The notes beneath the pieces are model-generated. The model searched no databases and was not told the origin of the DNA. It saw nothing but the letters and a program-made list of their open reading frames with translations. Made by a program: the position numbers and the translations under genes. From Bradyrhizobium sp. 170 (lineage in GTDB: Bacteria; Pseudomonadota; Alphaproteobacteria; Rhizobiales; Xanthobacteraceae), in contig NZ_CP064703.1 in the NCBI RefSeq assembly GCF_023101085.1, positions 372,001-436,000 of the forward strand: 64,000 nucleotides of DNA. Reading direction: 5' to 3'. The stretch's first letter is position 1. Each line of letters opens with the position of its first letter. This document shows, piece by piece, positions 25,878-34,942 of this stretch.

Positions 25878-27080
25878 TTAGCACCGGCTCAACGGGAAGC
25901 CGGCCCGACCCGCATCACATACAACCGCCTTATCGAACGAACTCCCAAACCATTTGCTCGTCAACGAGCCATCATTGTCTATCCAGGGGATCGGTGGCAA
26001 TTGCGGCAGATAGGATGCATACGGCATCACTTTCGCAAGCGTCACTCTGCCCGGAAACTGCGCGAGGAAAGCCTTGTTCATGCCGCCGTCAAGCCCGCTG
26101 TAGATCGGAGCAGCCGGCAAATTGTCTTCAAGCAATTGCGCGTACGCGCGCTCGTCGGCGCGCTGTTTTTCCAGCGCCCGCCGCGAGATTTCGGGGTTGA
26201 CGACAAAGGGGGGACATTTTTCGTTCGGGTTGAACACGAGAGGGTGCGGCGAATTCGCAGGCGGTTGCGCATCGAATACATAGCGGCGGTTGCACACATC
26301 CACCTTGGGTTCGAGCCGCGTCGTCTCGAAATGATCGTTGCCGACCTTGAGCATTTTCCAGAAGGCCAGGTTGGGACTGTTTCGATGCCGCGCCAGGTTC
26401 GCCGGCGTCAGGCGGAACGGATAGGCCTGGGCCTGGAACGACGGCCGGCCGCTGAGCGAGTCGCGCGCCAGCGAATAGATTTCGCTGATCTGTTCGTCGG
26501 TCATGGCGTAGCAACCGCTCGACCAGCAGTCGCCGTGGATCATGAGGAAGCTGCCGTTGCGCTTGTTTGCCTTGTCGAAGCTGTTGGGGTAGCCGAGGTT
26601 GATCGAAAGATAGAAGTTGGAGTTGGGATTCATCAACTCAGGTGTAATTGTATAAAACCCTTCCGGAGCCTGTCGGTCGCCCTCGTACAACTTCGGCCCG
26701 AGATCGCCCGACCACCGGCAGATCGGATAGGTCTTGAGGAATTGGAAACGGCCGGCCGTGTCCTGCTTCCAGACTTCGAGCTCCGCCTCTTCCTTGAAGA
26801 GACGCACGACGATAGGTGAATATTTTGGCATCTTCTTCCGTTCGAGCAGCGCGAGCAGCTCGGCCGGTAATTCCTGCGTCGCCTTGGCCGGCAACGGCTT
26901 GCTGTTTTCGCCAAGGCACGTGACCGGCGTCAAGGCAGCGGCAAAAGCCGCGGCCAGCACGAGAGCCTTAGCCGTTCCGATTGAATCGGAACGGGGCTCT
27001 CGCTTCTTGTTTTGACGCGTTTTCTTGACGCGAACCGGTACCCACTTCGCTGGAAAACGCTCTAATGCACGTCGGACCAT
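25878..27080 (-). CDS. L,D-transpeptidase (YkuD family)
   Basis: A 400-residue protein from ATG 27080 (GTG 27092 is an alternative). After an odd basic N-terminus encoded by a palindromic repeat comes a signal-type helix (ALVLAAAFAAALTPVTCLG). Near residue 61 an LTPVTC-LG arrangement could be a lipobox-like site. The catalytic YkuD domain has SFLMIHGDCWSSGCYAM, giving the H and the SxGC cysteine nucleophile. The enzyme would form 3-3 crosslinks or attach proteins in the peptidoglycan of the periplasm; the large C-terminal extension is usual for the rhizobial branch. It follows the nitroreductase gene on the same strand. Confidence 0.85.
   Translation of the reverse strand: MVRRALERFPAKWVPVRVKKTRQNKKREPRSDSIGTAKALVLAAAFAAALTPVTCLGENSKPLPAKATQELPAELLALLERKKMPKYSPIVVRLFKEEAELEVWKQDTAGRFQFLKTYPICRWSGDLGPKLYEGDRQAPEGFYTITPELMNPNSNFYLSINLGYPNSFDKANKRNGSFLMIHGDCWSSGCYAMTDEQISEIYSLARDSLSGRPSFQAQAYPFRLTPANLARHRNSPNLAFWKMLKVGNDHFETTRLEPKVDVCNRRYVFDAQPPANSPHPLVFNPNEKCPPFVVNPEISRRALEKQRADERAYAQLLEDNLPAAPIYSGLDGGMNKAFLAQFPGRVTLAKVMPYASYLPQLPPIPWIDNDGSLTSKWFGSSFDKAVVCDAGRAGFPLSRC
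26973..27065. repeat. Rhizobiales palindromic repeat inside a coding region
   Basis: It starts with a perfect 21-base palindrome (CGTTCCGATT-G-AATCGGAACG) and continues through GGGGCTCTCGCTTCTTG and GACGCGTTTTCTTGACGCG to ACTTCGCTGGAAAACGCTCT. I recognise this as a short interspersed element found between genes in Bradyrhizobium and relatives. Here it lies within the first 35 codons of the L,D-transpeptidase frame and is translated without stops. Confidence 0.8.
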
Positions 27081-27125
27081 GGCGCGGATCACTGCTGTAC
27101 TTCCAGCCCTTCCGCCCGCGCGCCG

Positions 27126-27803
27126 CTACTTCTCGAACCCGACAAACACCGTCGCTTCTTCGACAGACTTTCGCTCCGACACGACCGCATTCGCCGGAAA
27201 AGTTTCATCCGGCCAGCCCAACGCGATACTTTTCATGATGACCTGATCGTCGGCTATGCCCGCGTGCTCGCGCACCACGGGCGATTGCATGATGCCCTGG
27301 CTGTTGATCACGGCGCCCAGCCCGCGAGACCAGGCGGCATTGACCAGGGCGGTCGCCACGGCTCCGCAATCGAAGGGCGTATCGTCGCTGCCGTCAAGCA
27401 CGCGGTCATAGGTAATGATCACGCAGACGGGCGCGTCGAATTGACGGAAGCCGCGCAGTACCCAGTCCTGGCGCTTGTCCTTGTTGTCGCGCTCGATTCC
27501 CATCGCGGAGAATAATTGCTTGGCGACACCGACCTGTCGGTCGCGATGCTTGCCTGCAAAGGCCTGGCCCGTGCGGAACTCGCGCGACTGCGGGATGCCC
27601 GCCACCATCCGTTCGGTGTTGCCGGCGCGGATCCGGTCCAGCGGTTCGCCTGAAATGACGTAGAAATTCCAGGGCTGGGTGTTCATCGACGACGGGGCGC
27701 GCATCGCCAAACCAATGATTTCCGCAATCAGCGCCTTGGGTACTGGATCGGGTTTGTAACCGCGGATGCTCCGGCGACCGAGAATAACTTCATCAAACTG
27801 CAT
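27126..27803 (-). CDS. Nitroreductase-family flavoprotein
   Basis: A 225-residue protein from ATG 27803; the frame stays open upstream, but homology starts here. It has the FMN-binding N-terminal RRSIRGYKPDPVP and the MRAPSSMNTQPWNFYVI signature, then the C-terminal phosphate-binding region SIALGWPDE. Members reduce nitro compounds, quinones or enones with NAD(P)H, or act in dehalogenation; the natural substrate is unknown. Its 3' third exists a second time, decayed, at 25655-25865. Confidence 0.85.
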   Translation of the reverse strand: MQFDEVILGRRSIRGYKPDPVPKALIAEIIGLAMRAPSSMNTQPWNFYVISGEPLDRIRAGNTERMVAGIPQSREFRTGQAFAGKHRDRQVGVAKQLFSAMGIERDNKDKRQDWVLRGFRQFDAPVCVIITYDRVLDGSDDTPFDCGAVATALVNAAWSRGLGAVINSQGIMQSPVVREHAGIADDQVIMKSIALGWPDETFPANAVVSERKSVEEATVFVGFEK

Positions 27804-28490
27804 CTGTGTGGGATTTCCCTGACAAGTTCTGAACAGCCAGGATTTTCGCGGTTTCTGCACGTCAGCGCAAGCGACGGCGGCGCGTCGTTTACGGTCCAGC
27901 CACGCGGAACATGATCGCATCAATATTGCGCGCACGCACTCGTTTAGCGAATTCCGGGATGATGAAGTTGTGCCGCTGATTTGCCCGACGTGTCAAGTTT
28001 TCGGTCCAAACCGTCGGTTGCGGACCGGCTACTTTGCATGGGGTTGTTTTCGATATTTTTGGTGGGAGCCGCGGCGGCCCGGCGCGACGGCACCGTCCGG
28101 AAGGCGCGGGGCTTTTCAGGCTGTCGCTCAAATCGTGGGTTTTGGTCTGGAAAGATCAAAAATGCTTTGGCTTTCAATGCGAGTTGACTGACACTCTCCG
28201 CCAGCTCTCAATTGTCCAGCCGATCCATTTGAACAGCTTCGTCGCTGCCAGAGGGCCGTTTTGCCACCCCAAGCGGCTGCCTGGTCTAATCCCTGAACCG
28301 GGCGGCCGGACCGCTGTTCTAACGGCCTGCAGGTTCATCTTACTGGCAGCCTGGCAGCCTGGCAGCTTACGAAGCCCAGAGGGCTGCACTGGCTGACAGC
28401 TCCTCACCGCTGTAGGCTGTTTGTGGGCTGGCCGCCCCTGGCTCGCCCGCACTCTGCAAAAAAAGGGAGCAAAAGGGAGGGAGACGTCCG
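27804..28490. other. Intergenic region made of interspersed repeats
   Basis: This gap of 687 bases precedes dctP. The stretch 27965-28075 (TGATTTGCCCGACGTGTCAAG and ACTTTGCATGGGGTTGTTTT) resembles intergenic repeats common in Bradyrhizobium. 28119-28216 is copy B of the repeat at 21349. A short CTGGCAG triplication lies at about 28343-28365. No gene is supported. The dctP promoter should be in the last 200 bases, but no clear box was seen. Confidence 0.5.
28119..28216. repeat. Interspersed repeat, copy B
   Basis: This is the partner of 21349-21447, in the same orientation, with the shared blocks GGTTTTGGTC, AAAATGCTT, CTTTCAAT and TTGACTGACACTCTC. The copies differ by small gaps and substitutions, so the duplication is old or the family is large. 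Confidence 0.6.
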
Positions 28491-29600
28491 ATGAAAATGA
28501 GTTCGCTTAGGAAAGTAGCACTGTTCGCTGCAACCTCCGCCACATTGGCGTTCGCGGGCACAGCGCTCGCCCAACAGCCTCGAGTCCTCAAGATACAATC
28601 GGCGGTTCCGCCATCGTCCACCACGCACGATGCGCTCAAGTTTTTTGCCGAGCGCGTCGACAAGCTGACCGGCGGCAATCTCAAGATCGAGGCGCTGCCG
28701 GGCGGCGCGGTCGTTCCGCCGTTCGAGATCCTGGATGCCACGCACAAGAAGGTAATCGACGGTGCCTATGGCATCTCCTACTGGTGGTATGGCAAGAGCG
28801 TCACCGCGACGCTGTTCGCCAATACACCGGCGGGCATTTTCGGCATGGATGCTATCGACTTCATTGGATGGGTTTACGAGGGCGGCGGCCTCGATCTGTG
28901 GAACGAGTTCTATCAGAAGGAGCTCAAGCTCAATCTGGTGGCATTTCCGAGCATTCCGCCGAGCCCGCAAGCGCTCGGCTGGTTCAAGCGTCCGATCAAG
29001 GACCTGCCGGACTTCAGGGGAATGAAGTGCCGCCAGACCGGCATCGTCTCCCAGCTCTACGCCAAAATGGGTATGGCGGTCGTCAACATGCCGGGTGGTG
29101 AGATCCTGCCCGCCGCAGAGCGCGGTACGATCGATTGTGCCGAGTGGGTCGGCGGAATTGAGGATCTGCGGCTCGGCCTGCATACGGTCTGGAAATACCA
29201 CTACACACCCGGCATGCATGAGAGCGCCTCGGTCGCCGAGATAGCGATCAACAAGGACGTGTGGGACAGCTTGCCGGATCAGAACAAGGAAGCCATCAAA
29301 TCGGCCACATCAGAGACGTTCCTGCGCTGGTGGGCCAGCTTCCAGAGACAAAACGCGGACGCGATCGCAGAGTTTAAGGAGAAGCACGGAGTTAAGCTCC
29401 TGACTACACCGCCCGAGGTCAATCAGGCCTTCCTCAAGACCTGGGATGAGTTTGCCGCGGCGGAGGCCGCGAAGAACCCGTTCTTCAAGAAAGTCTACGA
29501 ATCTCAGAAGGCCTATGCCGCCAAGGTCGTGCCCGCCAAGCGCTTCATGTTCCCGCCCTACGCTTTGCAGGCGGACCACTATTGGCCCGTTAAAGAATAA
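28491..29600 (+). CDS. dctP: TRAP transporter substrate-binding protein
   Basis: A 369-residue protein of the DctP family. A Sec signal peptide (MKMSSLRKVALFAATSATLA, cleaved after ALAQ) is followed by the typical ligand-binding fold with LKIEALPGGAVVPPFEILDA and the conserved arginine region FRGMKCRQTG near residue 180, which in the family contacts a carboxylate of the ligand. GAERGTIDCAEW-like text (PAAERGTIDCAEWVG) is the usual landmark. The strong ribosome binding site GGGAGGGAGA precedes the ATG. It faces the dctM/dctQ genes, an arrangement that needs a separate promoter. The ligand is an organic or keto acid of unknown identity. Confidence 0.92.
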   Translation: MKMSSLRKVALFAATSATLAFAGTALAQQPRVLKIQSAVPPSSTTHDALKFFAERVDKLTGGNLKIEALPGGAVVPPFEILDATHKKVIDGAYGISYWWYGKSVTATLFANTPAGIFGMDAIDFIGWVYEGGGLDLWNEFYQKELKLNLVAFPSIPPSPQALGWFKRPIKDLPDFRGMKCRQTGIVSQLYAKMGMAVVNMPGGEILPAAERGTIDCAEWVGGIEDLRLGLHTVWKYHYTPGMHESASVAEIAINKDVWDSLPDQNKEAIKSATSETFLRWWASFQRQNADAIAEFKEKHGVKLLTTPPEVNQAFLKTWDEFAAAEAAKNPFFKKVYESQKAYAAKVVPAKRFMFPPYALQADHYWPVKE

Positions 29601-29648
29601 GACGGTACCCGCTTTTCCGGATCATGCTCTGGCAGAGGAAATAATTGA

Positions 29649-29670
29649 AAGGGCGGCCTCGGCCGCCCTT
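29649..29670. terminator. Bidirectional terminator between dctP and dctM
   Basis: AAGGGCGGC-CTCG-GCCGCCCTT forms a 9-bp stem and 4-base loop between two convergent genes. The minus strand continues into TTTCAATTATTT, the plus strand into CTTGATAT, so it can serve both directions. Confidence 0.75.
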
Positions 29671-29698
29671 CTTGATATGGATAAGCAGCCGATCGCGC

Positions 29699-31234
29699 TT
29701 ACCTGACAATGTTCGGCAACCACAGTGCGATTTGCGGGAACAACAGCAGCAGCGCCAAGACTATGACCTGAATCACCATATAGTCGGACATGCCCCTGTA
29801 AATCGTGCTCAAGCTCCATTGCGGAACGACGTTCCGCAGGTAGTACGCCGACATTGCAACGGGAGGGCTCAAGTACGAAGTCTGCATATTGATGGCGGTC
29901 AGTGCGCCAAACCAAATCAGCAGGTCGAGCTTGTTCAAACCGAACTGAAGCTTTTCGACCACGGGCAAAACGATCGGAAGAAAGACCAGGATGATCACGG
30001 GCCATTCGAACGGCCAGCCGAGGACGAAAAAGATTACCATGATCAACGCCAGCTTCCACCAGTCACTCAGCGGAAGGGCGAGCAGATAGTTGGTAATCAA
30101 GTTCGCCGTACCCAGCTTGGTAAAGACAGCACCGAACACCGTCGAGGCCAACGCCAGAAACAGCACCATGGCCGAGGTCACCATCGTGCCGATGGCCGCA
30201 TTGGTGATCGATTGCATGCTGAGCCGGCCGTAAGAGACTGCAAGGAGGATAGCGCCGAAAGCCCCGCACGAGGCTGCCTCGGTCGGCGTGGCGACTCCAC
30301 CGACGATGGTTCCGAGGGTAAATCCGATCAGCGCGCTCAGAGGCGCAACGCCGAGCATGACGGCGCGGAAGTAGGCGCTCCGGAAGTAGGGGTAAGCCGT
30401 CAGAATCGCTAACACCGAAGCGATGGCCGATAGGCTGAACGGACCGATCGCAAACGACAGACGCGGTGCACGCGCCTGGCTCAACAACAGATCGAGCAAC
30501 AAATACGCTATTGCGACCGAGCACACGAGGCCCAATCCGACAACAGGAGCGCCCACCTTTTCCGTAGTCATCGCGTCATAGGTGGCTTTGCGCTCCTCCA
30601 TGGTCATGGCTGGACCGAGCTTCGGATTGATTAAGCTGCGGACGAGCGTATAGGCGATATAACTGCCAGCGAGCAGAAAGCCTGGGCCGAACGCTGCTGA
30701 ATAGAGAAGATTAACGGGCACGCCCATGACTGGGCCCATGACCACCAGCATTACGCTCGGAGGGATCAGAATGCCGAGCGTACCGCCAGCCGCGATTGCA
30801 CCCGCTGACAGCCGCGCGTCATAGCCGGTTTTGATCATCATCGATCCGGCCATGATGCCGAGCACGGTCACCGCGGCGCCCACGATGCCGGTCGCCATCG
30901 CAAAAATAGTCGCCGTTAGAATCACGGCCAAATAGAGCGCTCCGCGCACCGGCGCGAGAACGCTGCGGAAAGCCACGAACAGTCGCTCCATGAGTCCGGC
31001 CTGTTCGGTCATGTAACCCATGAAGATGAACAGCGGCACGGCGGGAAAGATCTCGTCTTTCATCGTGCCCCAGATTTGCAGGTAGGCAAGGTTGAAAGTC
31101 TGCTCCCACCCGAGGCCAACGGCACCAAACACAAGGGCGAGAAACAGCAACGTGAAGGAAATCGGGAAACCGATAAAAATGACGAAGACCATGCCGACGA
31201 GCATGGCAAGTCCGAGAGCTTCGGCGGGGGTCAT
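29699..31234 (-). CDS. dctM: TRAP transporter large permease
   Basis: A 511-residue polytopic protein with about twelve to fourteen membrane helices. DctM features include AEALGLAMLVGMVFVIFIGF at the start, the GTLGILIPPSVMLVVMG loop and the GGVATPTEAASCGAFGA sodium-site region. It forms the elevator-type transport unit of the TRAP system, importing the acid bound by DctP with Na+. It starts 5 bases after the dctQ stop. The middle part (about 210-285) is longer than in the smallest members, as in other large DctM variants. Confidence 0.93.
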   Translation of the reverse strand: MTPAEALGLAMLVGMVFVIFIGFPISFTLLFLALVFGAVGLGWEQTFNLAYLQIWGTMKDEIFPAVPLFIFMGYMTEQAGLMERLFVAFRSVLAPVRGALYLAVILTATIFAMATGIVGAAVTVLGIMAGSMMIKTGYDARLSAGAIAAGGTLGILIPPSVMLVVMGPVMGVPVNLLYSAAFGPGFLLAGSYIAYTLVRSLINPKLGPAMTMEERKATYDAMTTEKVGAPVVGLGLVCSVAIAYLLLDLLLSQARAPRLSFAIGPFSLSAIASVLAILTAYPYFRSAYFRAVMLGVAPLSALIGFTLGTIVGGVATPTEAASCGAFGAILLAVSYGRLSMQSITNAAIGTMVTSAMVLFLALASTVFGAVFTKLGTANLITNYLLALPLSDWWKLALIMVIFFVLGWPFEWPVIILVFLPIVLPVVEKLQFGLNKLDLLIWFGALTAINMQTSYLSPPVAMSAYYLRNVVPQWSLSTIYRGMSDYMVIQVIVLALLLLFPQIALWLPNIVR

Positions 31235-31239
31235 GGTCT

Positions 31240-31815
31240 TCAGACCTCAATCTTCTCGTGCCTGGCCAAGAATGCGCCGGTTCGCCATGCCCAGAGGCTC
31301 TTCATCAGCTCCGAGATACCCTGCAAGAACAGCATGAAGGCCGTCAGCGGAATAACCCCGCGCAGCGGCCACAGGACCGGCGTCCACGCGCCGGAGCTTC
31401 CGCGTTCGTCGATCGAGAGCGAGTACAGGAAATCGTCAATCGAGAGGAAGAACAGCACGACCATTGTCGGCAGGAAGAACAGGAGGAACGCCAGGCTGTC
31501 GATCATGCCTTTCGTGCGATCCGAGAATGCTTCCCACAGTACATCGGTGCGGATGTGAGCGCCCTTCAGGAGCGCCAATGCGGAGCCCAGCATGAACAAG
31601 GTCGCGTAGGACATTGTCGTCACATCGAGGGCCCAGATCGTCGGATCCGCCAGGACGTAGCGGGCAAAAACCTCGACCACATTGGCGAAAATCAGGGGAA
31701 TGATCGAGAGGACGAAGAGGTACCCAGTCAATTCCGTGAACTTGTCGATGCTACGGATGACGGCCAAATAGCCGCGGGATGGCATGGGCTTTGGCGAAGC
31801 AGATATGTTGGCCAT
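31240..31815 (-). CDS. dctQ: TRAP transporter small permease
   Basis: A 191-residue protein with four predicted helices, including GYLFVLSIIPLIFANVVEVF, TMSYATLFMLGSALALL and FLLFFLPTMVVLFFLS, and a conserved RTDVLWEAF segment. It is the scaffold subunit that pairs with DctM. It is read first in the dctQ-dctM operon on the minus strand, convergent with dctP. Confidence 0.9.
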   Translation of the reverse strand: MANISASPKPMPSRGYLAVIRSIDKFTELTGYLFVLSIIPLIFANVVEVFARYVLADPTIWALDVTTMSYATLFMLGSALALLKGAHIRTDVLWEAFSDRTKGMIDSLAFLLFFLPTMVVLFFLSIDDFLYSLSIDERGSSGAWTPVLWPLRGVIPLTAFMLFLQGISELMKSLWAWRTGAFLARHEKIEV

Positions 31816-32257
31816 TGCAGTTTGCCTAGACGGCGCCCGCCTTGGACTTCCCTATAAGAGTAAACCGTCCAATGCGACCCACCGCTCCTCTCAAATGATC
31901 CCGATGCTAGCTTAGCGGCCGTCTGGGTGCCAGCGGATGAATGGCCACGGCGATCGGTCAGGATTGCGATGCACAATTGGGCAGAAAAGCCATCCCAAGG
32001 CGACAAACAGATTGGCGCCCCGTAGGGACCGAATGTTTGGGGGCACTTCTCGGACTCACACGTTTCGCCAGCTCGGTCTCTGCCGGGGGCGGATAGACGA
32101 GCGACCGCAGGTGGAGAACGTTGGATCCCAGGTCCTCTCTCCGCCAGTCAACCCCATTACCTGTTGAAATTGTTGTCGTTAATTTTGGTCGCGCCGACTT
32201 GGTCCCCAAAGCTGAGCGTCGAACCGACGGCCCGTTATTCTGCTTGTTTGTCATGGC
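31816..32257. other. Intergenic stretch upstream of dctQ
   Basis: This gap of 442 bases should carry the dctQM promoter near its left end. No credible coding frame, repeat or hairpin was recognised. The downstream end of the secreted protein gene at 32258 closes it. Confidence 0.4.
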
Positions 32258-32830
32258 TCACCGCACCGCCGCGCAGAACTGTTCCGTGATCGCCGCCCTT
32301 TCGTCGGCGACGTTCCAGCCGTTCGTCTCGGCGTTTTCCTTGGCCAACTTTTGCTCGTTCTGAAGCATCTTTTTGATGTGCGCGTACGGTTTCCAGTCGG
32401 CCTTGGACAGCTTGGCGGGGGGCACACCGCAGACGTTGTGGGCAATCGCTTTCTGCACACCAGTGCTGACGTCGCTCATGTGGCCCTCGACCACGGCGGT
32501 GAAACGCGCCTTGGCGTATTGGCTGTTGGCTGCGATGAAGTCCTTGCAGAAGGCGACCCGTTGACCTCCGTCGCGGGCCTTGATGTAGGCCGTCTGCGTT
32601 TCGTAATGGAGGCGGTAGGCGAGTTTGTTGGCGTTCGGGTCGGATTTCACCACTTCGAGCATGGCGCGGTGGTCAACCGAGGTGGCGTCATTGATCCTGA
32701 TGTCACATACTTTGGCGAGGGAGACGACCGGAACGTAGGCCCGCACCTTGGCTTCCAAGGCGTCGTTGGCGTGTGCAACTGGTGCGAACAGGCTGGCGGC
32801 GATTGCGAAAGCAGCGAGACAACGTTTCAT
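32258..32830 (-). CDS. Secreted hypothetical protein with cysteines
   Basis: From ATG 32830 the product has 190 residues: signal peptide (KRCLAAFAIAASLFAPVAHA, cleaved after AHA) and a helical mature domain with four cysteines (KVCDIRIND, AFCKDF, HNVCGVP, QFCAAV) in two likely disulfides. Helical periplasmic proteins of this sort are common in Bradyrhizobium, without known role. An upstream start codon is possible (the frame is open for 6 more codons). It is monocistronic. Confidence 0.65.
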   Translation of the reverse strand: MKRCLAAFAIAASLFAPVAHANDALEAKVRAYVPVVSLAKVCDIRINDATSVDHRAMLEVVKSDPNANKLAYRLHYETQTAYIKARDGGQRVAFCKDFIAANSQYAKARFTAVVEGHMSDVSTGVQKAIAHNVCGVPPAKLSKADWKPYAHIKKMLQNEQKLAKENAETNGWNVADERAAITEQFCAAVR

Positions 32831-33168
32831 TGGTGATATACCCCCCAATCACCGAACAGGAAGCGGCGGCGACCCAGCCGAGAAGCGTCCAGCGCAGAAA
32901 ACGGGTTGAGCAACTTATAGCGCGAATTCCTTAGGCGGCTGCCGAGCCACGGCGTTGATCTGGATCATGGCTCCCATGAGTGGGGCCATCGGTCGGGTAG
33001 GAGTGAGAGACGGGCCGACGGCCCCTGCCGGCCTCGCTTTCCACGGCATCCACACCTCCCGCTTGCAAAAAAACGAAAAGCGTAACCCATGCGTCCGGTA
33101 CGAAATGTCACCTATGTCTCGGGCCGCTCTTCGCGAACGCTTCGGCGCGGCGAGCCCGCGGCGCCCGT

Positions 33169-33807
33169 CTACCCCGCCTGTTGAATCGCCTTCTCGTACG
33201 CGTCGATCGTCGCCTTGGCGCGAACAGCGACTTCCGCGGCCGTCATGCCGGGTTTGTAGAGGCTGCTGCCGAGGCCGAACGCAAGAATGCCGGCCCGCAT
33301 GTAGTCCGCGAAGTTTTGGTCCGAGACACCGCCCACGGCGGCGATCATCAGGTCTGGGGGAAGCACGGCGCGAATGGCGGTGATCCCCGCGGCTCCAAGC
33401 ACGCTCGCCGGAAAGAATTTGAGGCCGGAGGCCCCTGCCTTGGCGGCAAGCAGCGCTTCCGTCGGAGTAAAGACGCCGGGCATCGTGACCATGCCGTGTG
33501 ACCGGGCCCGGGCAATGATTTCGGGATCGACGTTGGGGGTTACCAGGAGCCGGCCGCCAACGTCATGGAGCCGCTCGACGGCTTCCAGTGTCAGGACGGT
33601 GCCAGCGCCAACCAGGATCCCGGCGGGCGCCTTCTTGACGGCGATCTCGATGGAGCGGAACGGATCCGGCGAATTGAGCGGAATCTCGATCGCCGTCATG
33701 CCATTGTCGATCAGCACGCTGACGATATCCCCCGCTTCATCAGGCCTCACGCCGCGCAGGATCGCGACCAGCGGACGTTTCATCGGGGGGAATGGGACAA
33801 CGTTCAT
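33169..33807 (-). CDS. dgoA: 2-dehydro-3-deoxy-6-phosphogalactonate aldolase
   Basis: A 212-residue class I aldolase of the KDPG/KDPGal type: LVAILRGVRPDEA at the start (active-site E/R region), GAGTVLTLEAV, TPNVDPEIIARARSHG, and the Schiff-base lysine in GASGLKFFPASVLG. It splits KDPGal into pyruvate and glyceraldehyde 3-phosphate, the last step of the De Ley-Doudoroff galactose route. Its ATG follows the dgoK stop directly, with no spacing, so the two are one operon. The 338 bases between this gene and the next upstream gene (32831-33168) hold nothing recognised. Confidence 0.9.
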   Translation of the reverse strand: MNVVPFPPMKRPLVAILRGVRPDEAGDIVSVLIDNGMTAIEIPLNSPDPFRSIEIAVKKAPAGILVGAGTVLTLEAVERLHDVGGRLLVTPNVDPEIIARARSHGMVTMPGVFTPTEALLAAKAGASGLKFFPASVLGAAGITAIRAVLPPDLMIAAVGGVSDQNFADYMRAGILAFGLGSSLYKPGMTAAEVAVRAKATIDAYEKAIQQAG

Positions 33808-34722
33808 TCATACACTCCAAAATGATTCCGCGGCCATCGCAAGGCCGCGACGGACCGCATCCTCGGCCCCGATTGATCTGACAGGAACGGACACCGTGTC
33901 AAACGCCAACTGGTAAAGCATCTGGAGTCTCCCCGACGCCACCAACGTGATGCCGGACCTGGGTACTTCTCTGGCGAGTCCCGCCGCCAATTCGAGACCA
34001 ATCAACGTTCCCGATATTTTTTCGCGGGCCGAGGATGGCGTGCCGCCATACAGGAGCTGACCCGATCGCACCTGGAACAGCAGATTGGCAGCGAAGGCAG
34101 GCGTCTCAAAGGCGGCAATGACCGCCGACCTGAATGCGTCGATAGCTTCCGCTGGATCGGCGCCGGTCACCGCGTGGGACAGGATCGTCTCGCGCGACAC
34201 GACGTCGAACAGCTCTCCCGTCATGAACGTAGCGAAGCGCTCGACGATCCCTCCATTCGCCCTGACCCACTTCGAATGGGTACCCGGCATGCAGACGACC
34301 GCATCGTCAGCCGCGTCCATGCCCAAGGCGCCGAGCAACTGCGTCTCCTCGCCCCGCATGACATCCGGCGCCCTGGGGTCTCGTTGCACGATGCCCGGGA
34401 GGATGCGGATGTCACGGTCCTGTCCCGGCACCGGGACGGCATGCTTCAGGATCGATGCGAGCGGCGCCGGCGTGTCGACATATCCGGCTTCAACCCACCC
34501 CTGCCGGGCACCGGCCATGCCGCAGACGACGACGGGCAGCCCAGGCGCGGCGCCGACGGCTTCCAGATGCGATTGCAGCACGGCCGGAAAGCCAAGCTTG
34601 GCTGCCGCCATCATGCCCTCTTGGCTGCGCCGTTCCCCGAGAACGTTGCCGGCCCGGTCGACCAGCCAAAGCCGAAAACTGCTCGTGCCCCAATCGACCG
34701 CGACATATGCAGCCTGGCTCAT
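33808..34722 (-). CDS. dgoK: 2-dehydro-3-deoxygalactonokinase
   Basis: A 304-residue protein with the sugar-kinase ATPase core: VAVDWGTSSFRLWLVD (phosphate 1), VCMPGTHSKWVRANGG (about 150-165, characteristic of DgoK) and the ADENOSINE-like LVASGRLQML near the C-terminus. It phosphorylates 2-dehydro-3-deoxygalactonate at O6. It is the first gene of the dgoKA operon. The galactonate dehydratase and the upstream dehydrogenase are not in this window. It is divergent from the Bug-type binding protein gene with about 220 bases between. Confidence 0.92.
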   Translation of the reverse strand: MSQAAYVAVDWGTSSFRLWLVDRAGNVLGERRSQEGMMAAAKLGFPAVLQSHLEAVGAAPGLPVVVCGMAGARQGWVEAGYVDTPAPLASILKHAVPVPGQDRDIRILPGIVQRDPRAPDVMRGEETQLLGALGMDAADDAVVCMPGTHSKWVRANGGIVERFATFMTGELFDVVSRETILSHAVTGADPAEAIDAFRSAVIAAFETPAFAANLLFQVRSGQLLYGGTPSSAREKISGTLIGLELAAGLAREVPRSGITLVASGRLQMLYQLAFDTVSVPVRSIGAEDAVRRGLAMAAESFWSV

Positions 34723-34942
34723 TTCAACTCCGTTCCGATGCTATCCGCGCCCCAAGGACATGGTATCACGCCGGTTTGCCTGCGAGCTACGCTCGCTTTG
34801 TAATTGATTTGCGAAAGCGCAATCAGCATGATCCGAAGTCATGCGGTGCCACGCTGTTTTTCCCGGCGTGGCTTCGCCAATGCGCGCACGTCCGCAACAA
34901 TGCGGCATAACAACAAAAACAAAGACTTTGGAGGACGCCATC

